Source: Nitrospinota bacterium (GTDB taxonomy: Bacteria > Tectomicrobia > Entotheonellia > J063). From it: a stretch of 9,182 nt of DNA. Of the stretch, positions 1-6,169 are shown in pieces. The position numbers were made by a program, and so were the translations under genes. The DNA is taken from contig RFHZ01000478.1 in assembly GCA_003696125.1 (NCBI GenBank), positions 1-9,182 of the forward strand, read 5' to 3'. Each line of letters starts with the position of its first letter. The first letter of the stretch is position 1. The notes beneath the pieces were generated by a model. The model saw nothing but the letters and a program-made list of their open reading frames with translations, was not told where the DNA came from and searched no databases.

Positions 1-10
1 ACAAGTTTAC

Positions 11-81
11 ACCGCCGAGGACGCCGAGTCCGCAGAGCGTTTTTGCTTATGTATCCCGGCGTTCTCTGCGTGCTCGGCGGT
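11..81. repeat. Palindromic repeat made of 9-nt units of the form nnCGCmGAG
   Basis: The left arm (11-37) consists of three head-to-tail 9-nt units of the form nnCGCmGAG. The right arm (55-81) is the reverse complement of a similar three-unit array, and 21 of 27 arm positions pair. The outermost nine bases of each arm, ACCGCCGAG and its complement CTCGGCGGT, match exactly. The 17-nt centre is unlike the arms. From memory, similar CGCAGAG-type dispersed elements sit between genes in many unrelated bacterial genomes. Whether this is the same class is inference. It lies outside any coding region and may form a long hairpin in RNA or a cruciform in DNA. Confidence 0.7.
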
Positions 82-134
82 AAAAAGTTCTTCCGGTCAT
101 ACATGGCCTTCAGATGACTCAAAGTGCAGAAGGG

Positions 135-151
135 TGAGTAATAGTTACTTA
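135..151. promoter_or_regulatory. Small dyad, possible operator
   Basis: The arms TGAGTAA and TTACTTA flank a 3-nt centre, with six of seven pairs Watson-Crick and one G-T. The dyad lies in the gene-free leader about 240 nt before the permease start. A related dyad with TGAGT and ACTCA arms lies at 6134-6147. Its function as a protein-binding site is a guess from symmetry only. Confidence 0.25.
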
Positions 152-200
152 ACAGGTTTTGATCTCCTTCCTGCCATATCTGTCGCCCGCGGACACGCCA

Positions 201-247
201 GCAGAGGCACAGCGGTGCTGTGTCCCTGCTCCATAGATCCCATCTAT
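201..247 (+). other. Two adjacent hairpins in the operon leader region
   Basis: Positions 201-213 pair with 217-229 around a GGT loop. This gives 13 positions with one mismatch (205/225) and one G-T pair (207/223), and the six innermost pairs, CACAGC with GCTGTG, are perfect. Three bases further on, ATAGAT (233-238) pairs perfectly with ATCTAT (242-247) around CCC. No T-run follows, so this is not a textbook intrinsic terminator. It could be the end of an upstream transcript, a leader structure or a small RNA. Confidence 0.4.
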
Positions 248-273
248 CGCTGCATTCATCTGGGGGTTCTTTC

Positions 274-300
274 TTGACAGGTGGGGCAGAGTATGATATT
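274..300 (+). promoter_or_regulatory. Weak sigma70-type promoter candidate for the transporter operon
   Basis: A perfect TTGACA (274-279) is followed 15 nt later by GATATT (295-300), with an overlapping TATGAT at 292-297 that is only 12 nt away. The -35 is excellent, but the spacing is shorter than the preferred 16-18 nt, so the assignment is uncertain. It lies about 95 nt before the chosen start of the first permease gene, and no other good candidate was seen in the leader. Confidence 0.3.
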
Positions 301-393
301 GGGTATAGGCGTTTGGAGGCGTTCTCTTCCGGATCGGTTGTTCGGGTAGAAGGAAGCGGGTGTTGTCTTGAAAGGGGAAGCTCACAGGAGAAG

Positions 394-1275
394 ATGGAAC
401 GGAGCTTGCGCATCGCCAAATCTGGTATGCCTCGTTGGCTGGAGCGATTCCTCCACAACAAGGCAGGGATCCTGGGGTTTTTGGGGGTAGTCGTCGTGGT
501 GTGTGCGGCGCTCTTTGCCCCTTACCTGGCCCCGTATGATCCGGCACGCCAGTTCTTTGATGGCTTGAGCCTGGAGGGAATGCCCTTGCCTCCCAGCGAG
601 AAGTACCCTTTAGGGACGGATCTCTTAGGCCGTGATCTCCTCTCTCGCCTCTTGTACGGGGCGAGGGCTTCTCTGCTCGTCGGTGTGGTGGCCAATGGGG
701 TGGCGGTCCTCATCGGTGCCTTCATCGGGGTAACGGCCGGGTATTGTCGGGGATGGATCGAGGTGATCTTGATGCGCTTTACCGATGTCATGACCGCCTT
801 CCCTGCCTTAATCCTGGCCATTGCGCTGGCCGCCATTCTCAAACCGAGCCTCTGGATCGTTGCTCTGGTCATCGCGCTGGTGAACTGGATCTGGATCGCG
901 CGGGCGGTCCATGCCCAGGTCCTCTCCCTGGCCAAACGAGAATTCATCGAAGCCGCTTTGGCCATGGGAGCACCTACCCGGCGCACCCTGTTTCGCCATA
1001 TCTTACCCCATCTCCTCTCCACCCTTTTGGTCTTCGGGACCCTGGGGATCTCCACAACGGTCCTCCTGGAGGCGGCCCTCTCTTTCCTCGGGGTCGGGGT
1101 GCAGCCCCCTACCCCCTCCTGGGGAGGCATCATCAACGAGAGCCAATCCTACTTCCTGGATGCTCCCTGGCTGGTGGCTTTCCCGGGACTGGCGATTCTG
1201 GGCACCTCCCTCTCCTTTAACCTGCTCGGTGAAGCGATGCGTGATGCCCTGGATATTGGAGATCGGAGAGGATAA
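394..1275 (+). CDS. ABC transporter permease, DppC/OppC type
   Basis: This is an inner-membrane permease of the peptide/nickel ABC importer family and forms half of the channel with the next gene. The 293-residue product is the usual length for DppC-like proteins. It starts with a short cytoplasmic segment and a first membrane helix at about residues 25-45. A characteristic segment rich in PLGTD and GRD follows, as in DppC relatives. The EAA loop that contacts the ATPase reads EAALAMG (186-192) and continues to ILP at 203-205. The C-terminal part contains the typical SFLGVGVQPPTPSWG stretch. The frame stays open upstream to a GTG at 220, but the extra 58 residues do not look like a permease N-terminus. 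The ATG at 394 follows an AGGAG (386-390) at short spacing, and ATG 427 is the fallback start. The stop overlaps the next start by one base (TAATG). The C gene preceding the B gene is unusual. The family is certain; the substrate is unknown. Confidence 0.93.
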   Translation: MERSLRIAKSGMPRWLERFLHNKAGILGFLGVVVVVCAALFAPYLAPYDPARQFFDGLSLEGMPLPPSEKYPLGTDLLGRDLLSRLLYGARASLLVGVVANGVAVLIGAFIGVTAGYCRGWIEVILMRFTDVMTAFPALILAIALAAILKPSLWIVALVIALVNWIWIARAVHAQVLSLAKREFIEAALAMGAPTRRTLFRHILPHLLSTLLVFGTLGISTTVLLEAALSFLGVGVQPPTPSWGGIINESQSYFLDAPWLVAFPGLAILGTSLSFNLLGEAMRDALDIGDRRG

Positions 1276-2189
1276 TGCCTGGCTATCTGCTGAGTCGGTT
1301 CGTGCAGTCGATCGGTGTCCTCCTGGGCGTAAGCCTGATCACGTTCAGTCTCCTCTATTTCCTCCCGGCTGACCCGGCCCGCATGATCGCCGGGCGGAGT
1401 GCCACCCCGGAGACGGTGCAGCGTATCCGCCACGAGCTCGGTCTGGATAGGCCGCTGCTGGTCCGCTATGTGCACTACCTCTGGCGTCTCCTGCACGGGG
1501 ATATGGGACGCTCATACGCCCAGAAGAATGCGGTACGCGACATCATTGCGGCACGCCTGGGACCGACCTTCCAACTGACCCTGGCCGGGATCGCCTTTGA
1601 GCTATTGATCGGGCTTCCCTTCGGCATTATCGCGGCATTGCGACGGGGAACCCTGGTCGATCAGGTGGTGATGGGGATGGCCTTTTTAGGGGTCTCGGCT
1701 CCCCAGTTTGCGGTCGGTTTACTCCTCCTCTATGTGCTCGCCTACAAGGTGGTGCTCTTTCCCCTGGGAGGCTATGGAGGCTGGCAGCATCTCATCCTCC
1801 CGGCCTTTACCCTGGGTATTGCCGGAGGGGGCTGGTATGCGCGGGTCATGCGCTCTTCCCTCCTGGAGGTGCTCGGTCAGGATTACGTCCGCACGGCGCG
1901 TGGTAAAGGCTTATCCCCGCAAAAGGTGGTGTTAAAGCACGCCTTACGTAACGCCCTCCTCCCCATCGTGGCCATGATCGGTATGGACCTGGGGGTGTTT
2001 ATGGGCGGGGTGGTCGTGGTCGAATCGGTCTTTGGGTGGCCGGGCATCGGGCAGATGATCTGGCAGGCCATCCAACTGGTCGACATCCCGGTCATCCTGG
2101 GAGGGGTGACGACTACGGCCCTCTTTATTGTACTCGGGAACCTGCTGGCAGATCTGATCTATCCGTTGCTGGATCCCCGTATCCAGTAG
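1275..2189 (+). CDS. ABC transporter permease, DppB/OppB type
   Basis: This is the second inner-membrane permease of the same importer, 304 residues long, at the short end for DppB-like proteins (usually about 305-340). The N-terminal helix begins almost at once (about residues 9-30) and is followed by the PADPAR segment and the ELGLDRPLLVRY stretch typical of the family. The ATPase-contacting loop reads RTARGKG (206-212) and runs to LLP at 228-230, as is usual for this subfamily. The C-terminus ends in the LLDPRI signature. A GGAGAGG at 1265-1271, inside the end of the previous gene, serves as ribosome binding site, with the ATG overlapping the upstream stop by one base. This points to coupled translation and a matched pair of permeases. 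The loop before LPAFTLG is compact. No ATP-binding subunit gene is adjacent, so a shared ATPase encoded elsewhere is likely. Confidence 0.94.
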   Translation: MPGYLLSRFVQSIGVLLGVSLITFSLLYFLPADPARMIAGRSATPETVQRIRHELGLDRPLLVRYVHYLWRLLHGDMGRSYAQKNAVRDIIAARLGPTFQLTLAGIAFELLIGLPFGIIAALRRGTLVDQVVMGMAFLGVSAPQFAVGLLLLYVLAYKVVLFPLGGYGGWQHLILPAFTLGIAGGGWYARVMRSSLLEVLGQDYVRTARGKGLSPQKVVLKHALRNALLPIVAMIGMDLGVFMGGVVVVESVFGWPGIGQMIWQAIQLVDIPVILGGVTTTALFIVLGNLLADLIYPLLDPRIQ

Positions 2190-2204
2190 AGTGATGCTTT
2201 TCAT

Positions 2205-2222
2205 CTTTCCCCGGAAAGGAGG
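2205..2222 (+). promoter_or_regulatory. Strong ribosome binding site partly inside a small hairpin
   Basis: AAAGGAGG (2215-2222) lies 6 nt before the ATG of the solute-binding protein. Its first bases also form the 3' arm of a short stem, CTTTC (2205-2209) with GAAAG (2214-2218). The near-perfect Shine-Dalgarno fits the need for more binding protein than permease. The stem is weak and could tune translation slightly. Confidence 0.6.
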
Positions 2223-2228
2223 TTTCAT

Positions 2229-3827
2229 ATGGGCAAGCGGTTGGTGTTGATGGTGATGGTGTTGATCCTGGGGGTGAGTGTGGCCTGGGCGCAGAAGCAG
2301 GGAGGCACGATGATCGTCTCCTTTCAGGATGATATCTCTACCCTGGATCCGGCCATCGGCTATGACTGGCAAAACTGGTCGATCATCAAATCGATCTTCG
2401 ATGGCCTGATGGATTATGAACCGGGAACGACCAAGCTCATTCCCCATCTGGCAGAGCGGTATGCCGTATCGCCGGACATGCGTACCTATACCTTTACCCT
2501 GCGCTCGGGAGTCAGGTTCCATAACGGGAGAGAGGTGACGGCTCAGGATGTGCAGTACTCCTTGAACCGGGTGCTCAACCCCAAAACACAGAGTCCGGGA
2601 CAGGGGTTCTATGTGGGGATCGAAGGGGCACAGGCGGTGATCGACGGTCAGGCCCAGCAGGCCAGCGGCATACAGGCGGTCGATGCTCTGACGCTGAAGA
2701 TTCGCCTGGCCAAACCGGATGCCTCCTTCCTGCACAAGCTGGCCCTGAACTTCGCCCATGTCGTTCCTAAGGAGGAGGTAGAGAAGTACGGCCCGGATTT
2801 TGGGCATAACCCGGTGGGAACCGGCGCGTTCAAGCTCAAGGAGTGGGTACTGGGACAGCGGGTGGTCCTGGAACGCTTTGCCGACTACTTTGTCCCGGGT
2901 CGCCCTTTCCTGGATGCCATCGTCTTTCAGGTGGGACTCAACCCCAATGTCGCCTTCTTAAAGCTCCTGCGGGGCGAGGTGGATATCCTGGGGGACGGCA
3001 TCCCTTCGGCGCGTTTCACCGAGGTGATGAAAAAACCGGAACTCCGGAAACTGGTTGCGGTGGGGGATCAGCTCCATACCGGGTACGTGACCCTCAATAC
3101 CCGGATGAAGCCGCTAGATAATGTCAAGGTTCGCCAGGCGCTTAACATGGCCATTAACAAGCAGCGGATCGTCCGGATCATCAACAACCGGGCTGCTCCG
3201 GCCAATCAGGTCCTCCCCCCGCTCATGCCGGGATACGCCAAGGATTATAAAGGGTATCCCTTTGATCCAGAGAAGGCGAAAGCCCTGCTGGCAGAGGCAG
3301 GATATCCCAACGGCTTTACCACCGAGTTGTACGTGTACAACGTGGCCCCGAATCCACGTATTGCCCAGGCCATCCAGCAGGATCTGGCCCGGATCGGGGT
3401 GACCGTGGAGTTGAAGTCGCTGGCCCAGAGCACGGTGATTGAGGCCGGAGGAGCCGGGAAGGCTCCCATGATCTGGTCGGGTGGCATGGCCTGGATTGCC
3501 GACTATCCGGACCCGAACAACTTCTACTGGCCGATTCTCGGCTGTGCCAGTGCGGTACCGGGAGGGTGGAACTGGGCCTGGTACTGCAATAAGGAACTGG
3601 AAAAGCGGGCCGAAGAGGCGGATGCCATGGTCCAGCCTGAGCAGCAGGAGGCCCGGATCGCCATCTATCGTGATCTCTTCCTGCGGATCATGGATGAGGC
3701 CCCCTGGATCCCGATCTTTAACGAGAAGCGGTTTACCATGCGGGCCGCCCGTATAGGTGGTCCGGAGGCCATCTTTGTCGATCCCATTCACATCCCGGTA
3801 AACTATGATGAGGTGTATATCAAATGA
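2229..3827 (+). CDS. ABC transporter extracellular solute-binding protein, family 5
   Basis: This is the periplasmic receptor that delivers ligand to the permease pair. The 532-residue length is typical for family 5 (DppA/OppA/NikA-like). Residues 1-21 form a type I signal peptide: a GKR basic start, a hydrophobic core and an AWA cleavage site before Gln22. There is no lipobox cysteine, so the mature protein should be soluble in a periplasm, as in diderms. The family signature follows at about residues 71-110, from PHLAERY through the FHNGREVTAQDV segment. Later landmarks are the VRQALNMAINK stretch and a Trp-rich region near the C-terminus (PGGWNWAWYCN), which is likely to be in or near the binding cleft. 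A strong Shine-Dalgarno supports the start. The stop overlaps the amidohydrolase start (ATGA), linking uptake with hydrolysis. Family 5 proteins bind peptides, nickel, sugars or opines, and the ligand cannot be read from the sequence. Confidence 0.95.
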   Translation: MGKRLVLMVMVLILGVSVAWAQKQGGTMIVSFQDDISTLDPAIGYDWQNWSIIKSIFDGLMDYEPGTTKLIPHLAERYAVSPDMRTYTFTLRSGVRFHNGREVTAQDVQYSLNRVLNPKTQSPGQGFYVGIEGAQAVIDGQAQQASGIQAVDALTLKIRLAKPDASFLHKLALNFAHVVPKEEVEKYGPDFGHNPVGTGAFKLKEWVLGQRVVLERFADYFVPGRPFLDAIVFQVGLNPNVAFLKLLRGEVDILGDGIPSARFTEVMKKPELRKLVAVGDQLHTGYVTLNTRMKPLDNVKVRQALNMAINKQRIVRIINNRAAPANQVLPPLMPGYAKDYKGYPFDPEKAKALLAEAGYPNGFTTELYVYNVAPNPRIAQAIQQDLARIGVTVELKSLAQSTVIEAGGAGKAPMIWSGGMAWIADYPDPNNFYWPILGCASAVPGGWNWAWYCNKELEKRAEEADAMVQPEQQEARIAIYRDLFLRIMDEAPWIPIFNEKRFTMRAARIGGPEAIFVDPIHIPVNYDEVYIK

Positions 3828-4756
3828 GCGATACGTACAAGACCATTCACAGCAGCGCACATCACTTCGGTTGGGATAACAGCCTGGCTCCGGTGCTGGA
3901 GGTCCAGCCCGGGGAGGTGGTGGAATTCGAGATCGTGGATGCCTCGGGAGGCCAGCTCTCCGCCCATTCCACCGCTGCCGATGTGGCACAACTCGATTTT
4001 AGCCGGGTGAACCCGGTGACCGGTCCGGTCTACGTGGCAGGAGCTCAGCCAGGGGATGCCCTCCTGGTGGAGGTTCTCGATTTCGAGGAGAGCGGATGGG
4101 GATGGACAGCCCTTATCCCCGGTTTTGGACTGCTGGCCGACGATTTTCCCCAGCCCTTCCTGCACCTCTCCCAGTACACGGCAGAGCGGGTGGAATTTAC
4201 CCCGGAGATTCACCTCCCCACCCGGCCCTTCCCCGGGACGATCGGGGTGGCGCCGGCCGCTCCTGGACTCCATTCGGTGGTCCCGCCCCGCGAGGTGGGG
4301 GGAAACATGGATATCCGCGATCTCACGCGGGGGACCAGGCTCTATCTGCCGGTCCAGGTGGAGGGTGCCCTCTTTTCGGTGGGGGATACGCATGCTGCCC
4401 AGGGGGATGGAGAGGTATGCGGGACCGCGATCGAAACACCGATGCGGATTCGCCTCCGCTTTGACCTGCAAAAAGGGGCCAAGCTTCCCCGGCCGCAGTT
4501 TGTCCTCCGGGAGGCTCCGACCCGGCACATCGATGGCCAGGGGTACTATGTCACCACCGGGATCGCTCCTGACCTGATGCAGGCAGCCAGAGATGCGGTG
4601 CGGGATATGATCGACTACCTGGATCGCACCTACAGGCTCTCCCCAGAGCTGGCCTATGCCCTGTGTAGCGTTGCCGTTGATCTCCGCATCAGCGAGGTGG
4701 TCGATGCCCCGAACTGGCTGGTTTCGGCCTATCTCCCCACCTCCATATTCCGGTAG
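3824..4756 (+). CDS. Acetamidase/formamidase family amidohydrolase
   Basis: Members of the FmdA/AmdA family hydrolyse short amides such as formamide or acetamide to ammonia and the acid. The 310-residue product matches the compact version of the family (about 300 residues). Visible hallmarks are the N-terminal HSTAADV segment (48-54), SRVNPVTGPVYV (60-71), GVAPAAPG (141-148), the PPREVGGNMD stretch (154-163) and the strongly conserved GDTHAAQGDGEVCG (187-200). Its Asp, His and Glu residues are expected to lie in the metal-dependent active site. There is no signal peptide, so the enzyme should be cytoplasmic and act on imported substrate. The ATG overlaps the binding-protein stop as ATGA, which implies translational coupling, and a weak AGGTG at 3811-3815 precedes it. 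It is the last gene of the operon before a GC-rich stem. The family is well supported; the true substrate could be a different amide, a peptide-derived amide or a cyclic amide. Confidence 0.93.
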   Translation: MSDTYKTIHSSAHHFGWDNSLAPVLEVQPGEVVEFEIVDASGGQLSAHSTAADVAQLDFSRVNPVTGPVYVAGAQPGDALLVEVLDFEESGWGWTALIPGFGLLADDFPQPFLHLSQYTAERVEFTPEIHLPTRPFPGTIGVAPAAPGLHSVVPPREVGGNMDIRDLTRGTRLYLPVQVEGALFSVGDTHAAQGDGEVCGTAIETPMRIRLRFDLQKGAKLPRPQFVLREAPTRHIDGQGYYVTTGIAPDLMQAARDAVRDMIDYLDRTYRLSPELAYALCSVAVDLRISEVVDAPNWLVSAYLPTSIFR

Positions 4757-4797
4757 GGCTTGGAGGCAAAGCCGGGAAGGAAGAGCTGAAAGGAAGC

Positions 4798-4825
4798 GCC
4801 GGCACCCCCTGGCGGAGGTGCCGGC
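4798..4825. terminator. GC-rich stem between convergent genes, likely bidirectional terminator
   Basis: GCCGGCACC (4798-4806) pairs perfectly with GGTGCCGGC (4817-4825). After one mismatch, two more C-G pairs close a TGGC loop. The stem lies 41 nt after the amidohydrolase stop and 5 nt after the stop of the minus-strand AlaX gene. No T-run follows on the plus strand. On the minus strand the downstream bases are pyrimidine-rich but contain no clean T-run. It is therefore a convergent-terminator candidate rather than a canonical intrinsic terminator. Confidence 0.55.
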
Positions 4826-4830
4826 CTGGC

Positions 4831-6021
4831 TCAAAGGATTTCCAGCACGCGGTTCATCGCCTCTTCCATCCCATCCTCTCGTTTCCCACCGGCCTGCGCC
4901 TGTTGTGGGCTCCCTCCACCCTTTCCCTGGATAAAGGGGAGGGCGACCTGGATCAGTTCACGCATGTCGTGGGGAAGATCGGGAGAGCGGGCGAAGATAA
5001 GGGTAGGAGGATTCCCTCGTATACCGAAGAGGACCAGCCGGTTGGGTCCCCCGTGCACGATCTTTTTGGTCAGCTCTTTTACCGTGGCCAGGTCGCGGGG
5101 GGCAAAGATCCTGCGGATGACCTGGATCCCTTCCCTTTCTTCGCTCTCCTGCAGGAGCTGGGCCGCTTCGGCCGTGAGCAGGGTATCCTGCAGTTCCAGC
5201 ATCGTCTTGCGCTGGGCCTCTTCTATGGCGAGGTGCTGTTCGGCTGCCGTCACCACCTCCCGATCAGGGGTGCGGTAGAGGCGAGAGAGCTGGTAGATGG
5301 CCCGGTTCTTCCATCGGTAGTCGCGTAGGGCACGCCATCCGCAGTAAAACTCCACGCGAGCCCGTTTGCGTACCCGCTCCCACCTCCGGATCTTGATGAG
5401 TCCCACCTCTCCGGTGGAGCGACAGTGGGTTCCCCCACACGGGGAATGATCGAATCGGTCGATTTCCACGATACGGAGTAAGCCGGAACGGGTAGGCATT
5501 TTGCGCAGGGGAAAGCGATCCTGGTCCTGGCTCTCCACAAAGTGAATGAGGACCGGCCGATTCTCGAACACGATCCGGTTGCAGAGGTCTTCCACCTGAT
5601 AGATCTCCTCTGGGGTCAACTGGGAGCAGGAGAGGTCGATGCTCGCTATCTCGCTACCCAGGTGAAACGAGTCGGTTTGCGCTCCCAGGACCTGCAGAAA
5701 GGCCTGGGAGAGGATGTGTTGGCCTGTATGTTGCTGCATGTGATCAAAACGTCGCTCCCACTCGATCTTTCCCTCCACCTCCATACCGACGGCCAGGGAA
5801 TCGGTCTCCAGGACATGCAGAATACGATCTTCGTCTTCTATCACATCGATGACCGGTACCCCGTTCAGAGTCCCCCGGTCGTGCGGCTGGCCGCCAGAGG
5901 TGGGATAGAACCCGGTTCGATCCAGCTCCACAGCCGTTTTCTCTCTATAGGGGATCTTGGCCTGGACCACGGCGGTAAAGGATCGCTGATAGGCGTCTGT
6001 ATAGTAGAGTCTCTCGGTCAT
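4831..6021 (-). CDS. Alanyl-tRNA editing protein, AlaX type with DHHA1 domain
   Basis: This is a stand-alone editing enzyme that removes wrongly attached serine or glycine from tRNA-Ala, resembling the editing half of alanyl-tRNA synthetase. The 396-residue product fits the long AlaX forms. The editing domain carries FYPTSGGQPHDRG near residues 38-50 and the four zinc ligands of the family: HTGQH (H98, H102) and CGGTH (C195, H199). A helical linker at about 255-295 leads into a C-terminal DHHA1 domain with the glycine-rich GKGGGSPQQAQAGG (367-380), as in AlaRS, thought to help bind the tRNA elbow. No aminoacylation domain is present. The frame is open 36 codons further upstream, but that part has no AlaX resemblance. 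The ATG at 6021 has AAGGAG 7 nt upstream, so it is the chosen start. It is a single-gene unit, convergent with the amidase operon and divergent from the mltA-like gene. Confidence 0.93.
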   Translation of the reverse strand: MTERLYYTDAYQRSFTAVVQAKIPYREKTAVELDRTGFYPTSGGQPHDRGTLNGVPVIDVIEDEDRILHVLETDSLAVGMEVEGKIEWERRFDHMQQHTGQHILSQAFLQVLGAQTDSFHLGSEIASIDLSCSQLTPEEIYQVEDLCNRIVFENRPVLIHFVESQDQDRFPLRKMPTRSGLLRIVEIDRFDHSPCGGTHCRSTGEVGLIKIRRWERVRKRARVEFYCGWRALRDYRWKNRAIYQLSRLYRTPDREVVTAAEQHLAIEEAQRKTMLELQDTLLTAEAAQLLQESEEREGIQVIRRIFAPRDLATVKELTKKIVHGGPNRLVLFGIRGNPPTLIFARSPDLPHDMRELIQVALPFIQGKGGGSPQQAQAGGKREDGMEEAMNRVLEIL

Positions 6022-6049
6022 GGTACGACTCCTTGTGCTGAAACCTCGC

Positions 6050-6097
6050 CCTTGCTCTCTCCTGCAAGGTTTCCCTTGCAAAAAGCGCTCGCTTTTT
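6050..6097 (-). promoter_or_regulatory. Structured 5' leader of the AlaX gene with alternative pairing
   Basis: Read on the minus strand, hairpin 1 is AAAAAGCG, AG, CGCTTTTT (6097-6080). Hairpin 2 follows directly: TGCAAGG, a GAAA tetraloop, CCTTGCA (6080-6063). A second GCAAGG (6055-6050) could pair instead with the CCTTGC of hairpin 2, across an 8-nt loop, so the two foldings exclude each other. The Shine-Dalgarno (6034-6028) is just downstream. The leader is too short for a T-box. It resembles a small attenuator or translational switch, but no ligand or regulator is evident. Confidence 0.4.
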
Positions 6098-6109
6098 TCT
6101 CCTGTTTTC

Positions 6110-6123
6110 GCTATTATATAGCA
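6110..6123. promoter_or_regulatory. Promoter -10 region of AlaX, possibly bidirectional
   Basis: On the minus strand 6123-6113 reads TGCTATATAAT, giving TATAAT or an extended -10 of the form TGnTATATA about 92 nt before the AlaX start codon. No good -35 was found at the expected distance. The box is also a perfect dyad, GCTAT-TAT-ATAGC (6110-6122), so the plus strand offers TATTAT or TATATA toward the divergent mltA-like gene. It is the only strongly AT-rich promoter-like box in this intergenic region. Confidence 0.5.
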
Positions 6124-6133
6124 TAACATCTCC

Positions 6134-6147
6134 TGAGTGGTTACTCA
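6134..6147. promoter_or_regulatory. Dyad overlapping the AlaX -35 region, possible operator
   Basis: TGAGT (6134-6138) and ACTCA (6143-6147) form a 14-nt near-palindrome located where the -35 of the AlaX promoter would sit, and just before the mltA-like coding start. A bound protein could affect both divergent genes. The evidence is symmetry and position only. Confidence 0.3.
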
Positions 6148-6169
6148 AAGTTCTTCTCTCTTGTGGCTG

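Noticed and set aside
220-393. N-terminal extension of the DppC-type permease from a GTG start
   Set aside because: The 58 extra residues do not resemble a permease N-terminus, there is no ribosome binding site, and the region contains hairpins and a promoter-like TTGACA.
149-547. Minus-strand open frame overlapping the leader and the first permease
   Set aside because: It is low-complexity and Pro/Arg-rich, half antisense to the permease, and has no ribosome binding site.
1944-2807. Minus-strand open frame opposite the DppB and binding-protein genes
   Set aside because: It spans the junction of two well-supported plus-strand genes, is rich in His, Asp and Arg with no domain pattern, and has no plausible start context.
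3114-3989. Minus-strand open frame opposite the binding protein
   Set aside because: It is a GC-driven shadow of a confident family 5 binding-protein gene, with no recognisable motif.
3803-4834. Long minus-strand open frame (343 codons) opposite the amidohydrolase gene
   Set aside because: It lies antisense to a gene with clear FmdA/AmdA motifs. Its translation has no recognisable domain and mirrors the codon bias of the plus strand.
6080-6098. Hairpin followed by a T-run on the plus strand, considered as an intrinsic terminator
   Set aside because: The T-run is part of the stem itself and no plus-strand gene ends nearby. It fits better as a leader structure of the minus-strand AlaX gene.
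6022-6112. T-box riboswitch before the AlaX gene
   Set aside because: The leader is only about 85 nt, and I see neither the conserved T-box sequence nor a specifier stem.
5542-6126. Plus-strand open frame opposite the AlaX gene
   Set aside because: It is antisense to a gene with all four zinc ligands and a DHHA1 motif, and its translation shows no domain.
6022-6129. 36-codon N-terminal extension of the AlaX protein
   Set aside because: The extension covers the leader hairpins and the -10 box, while the ATG at 6021 has a strong, well-spaced ribosome binding site and matches the family start.
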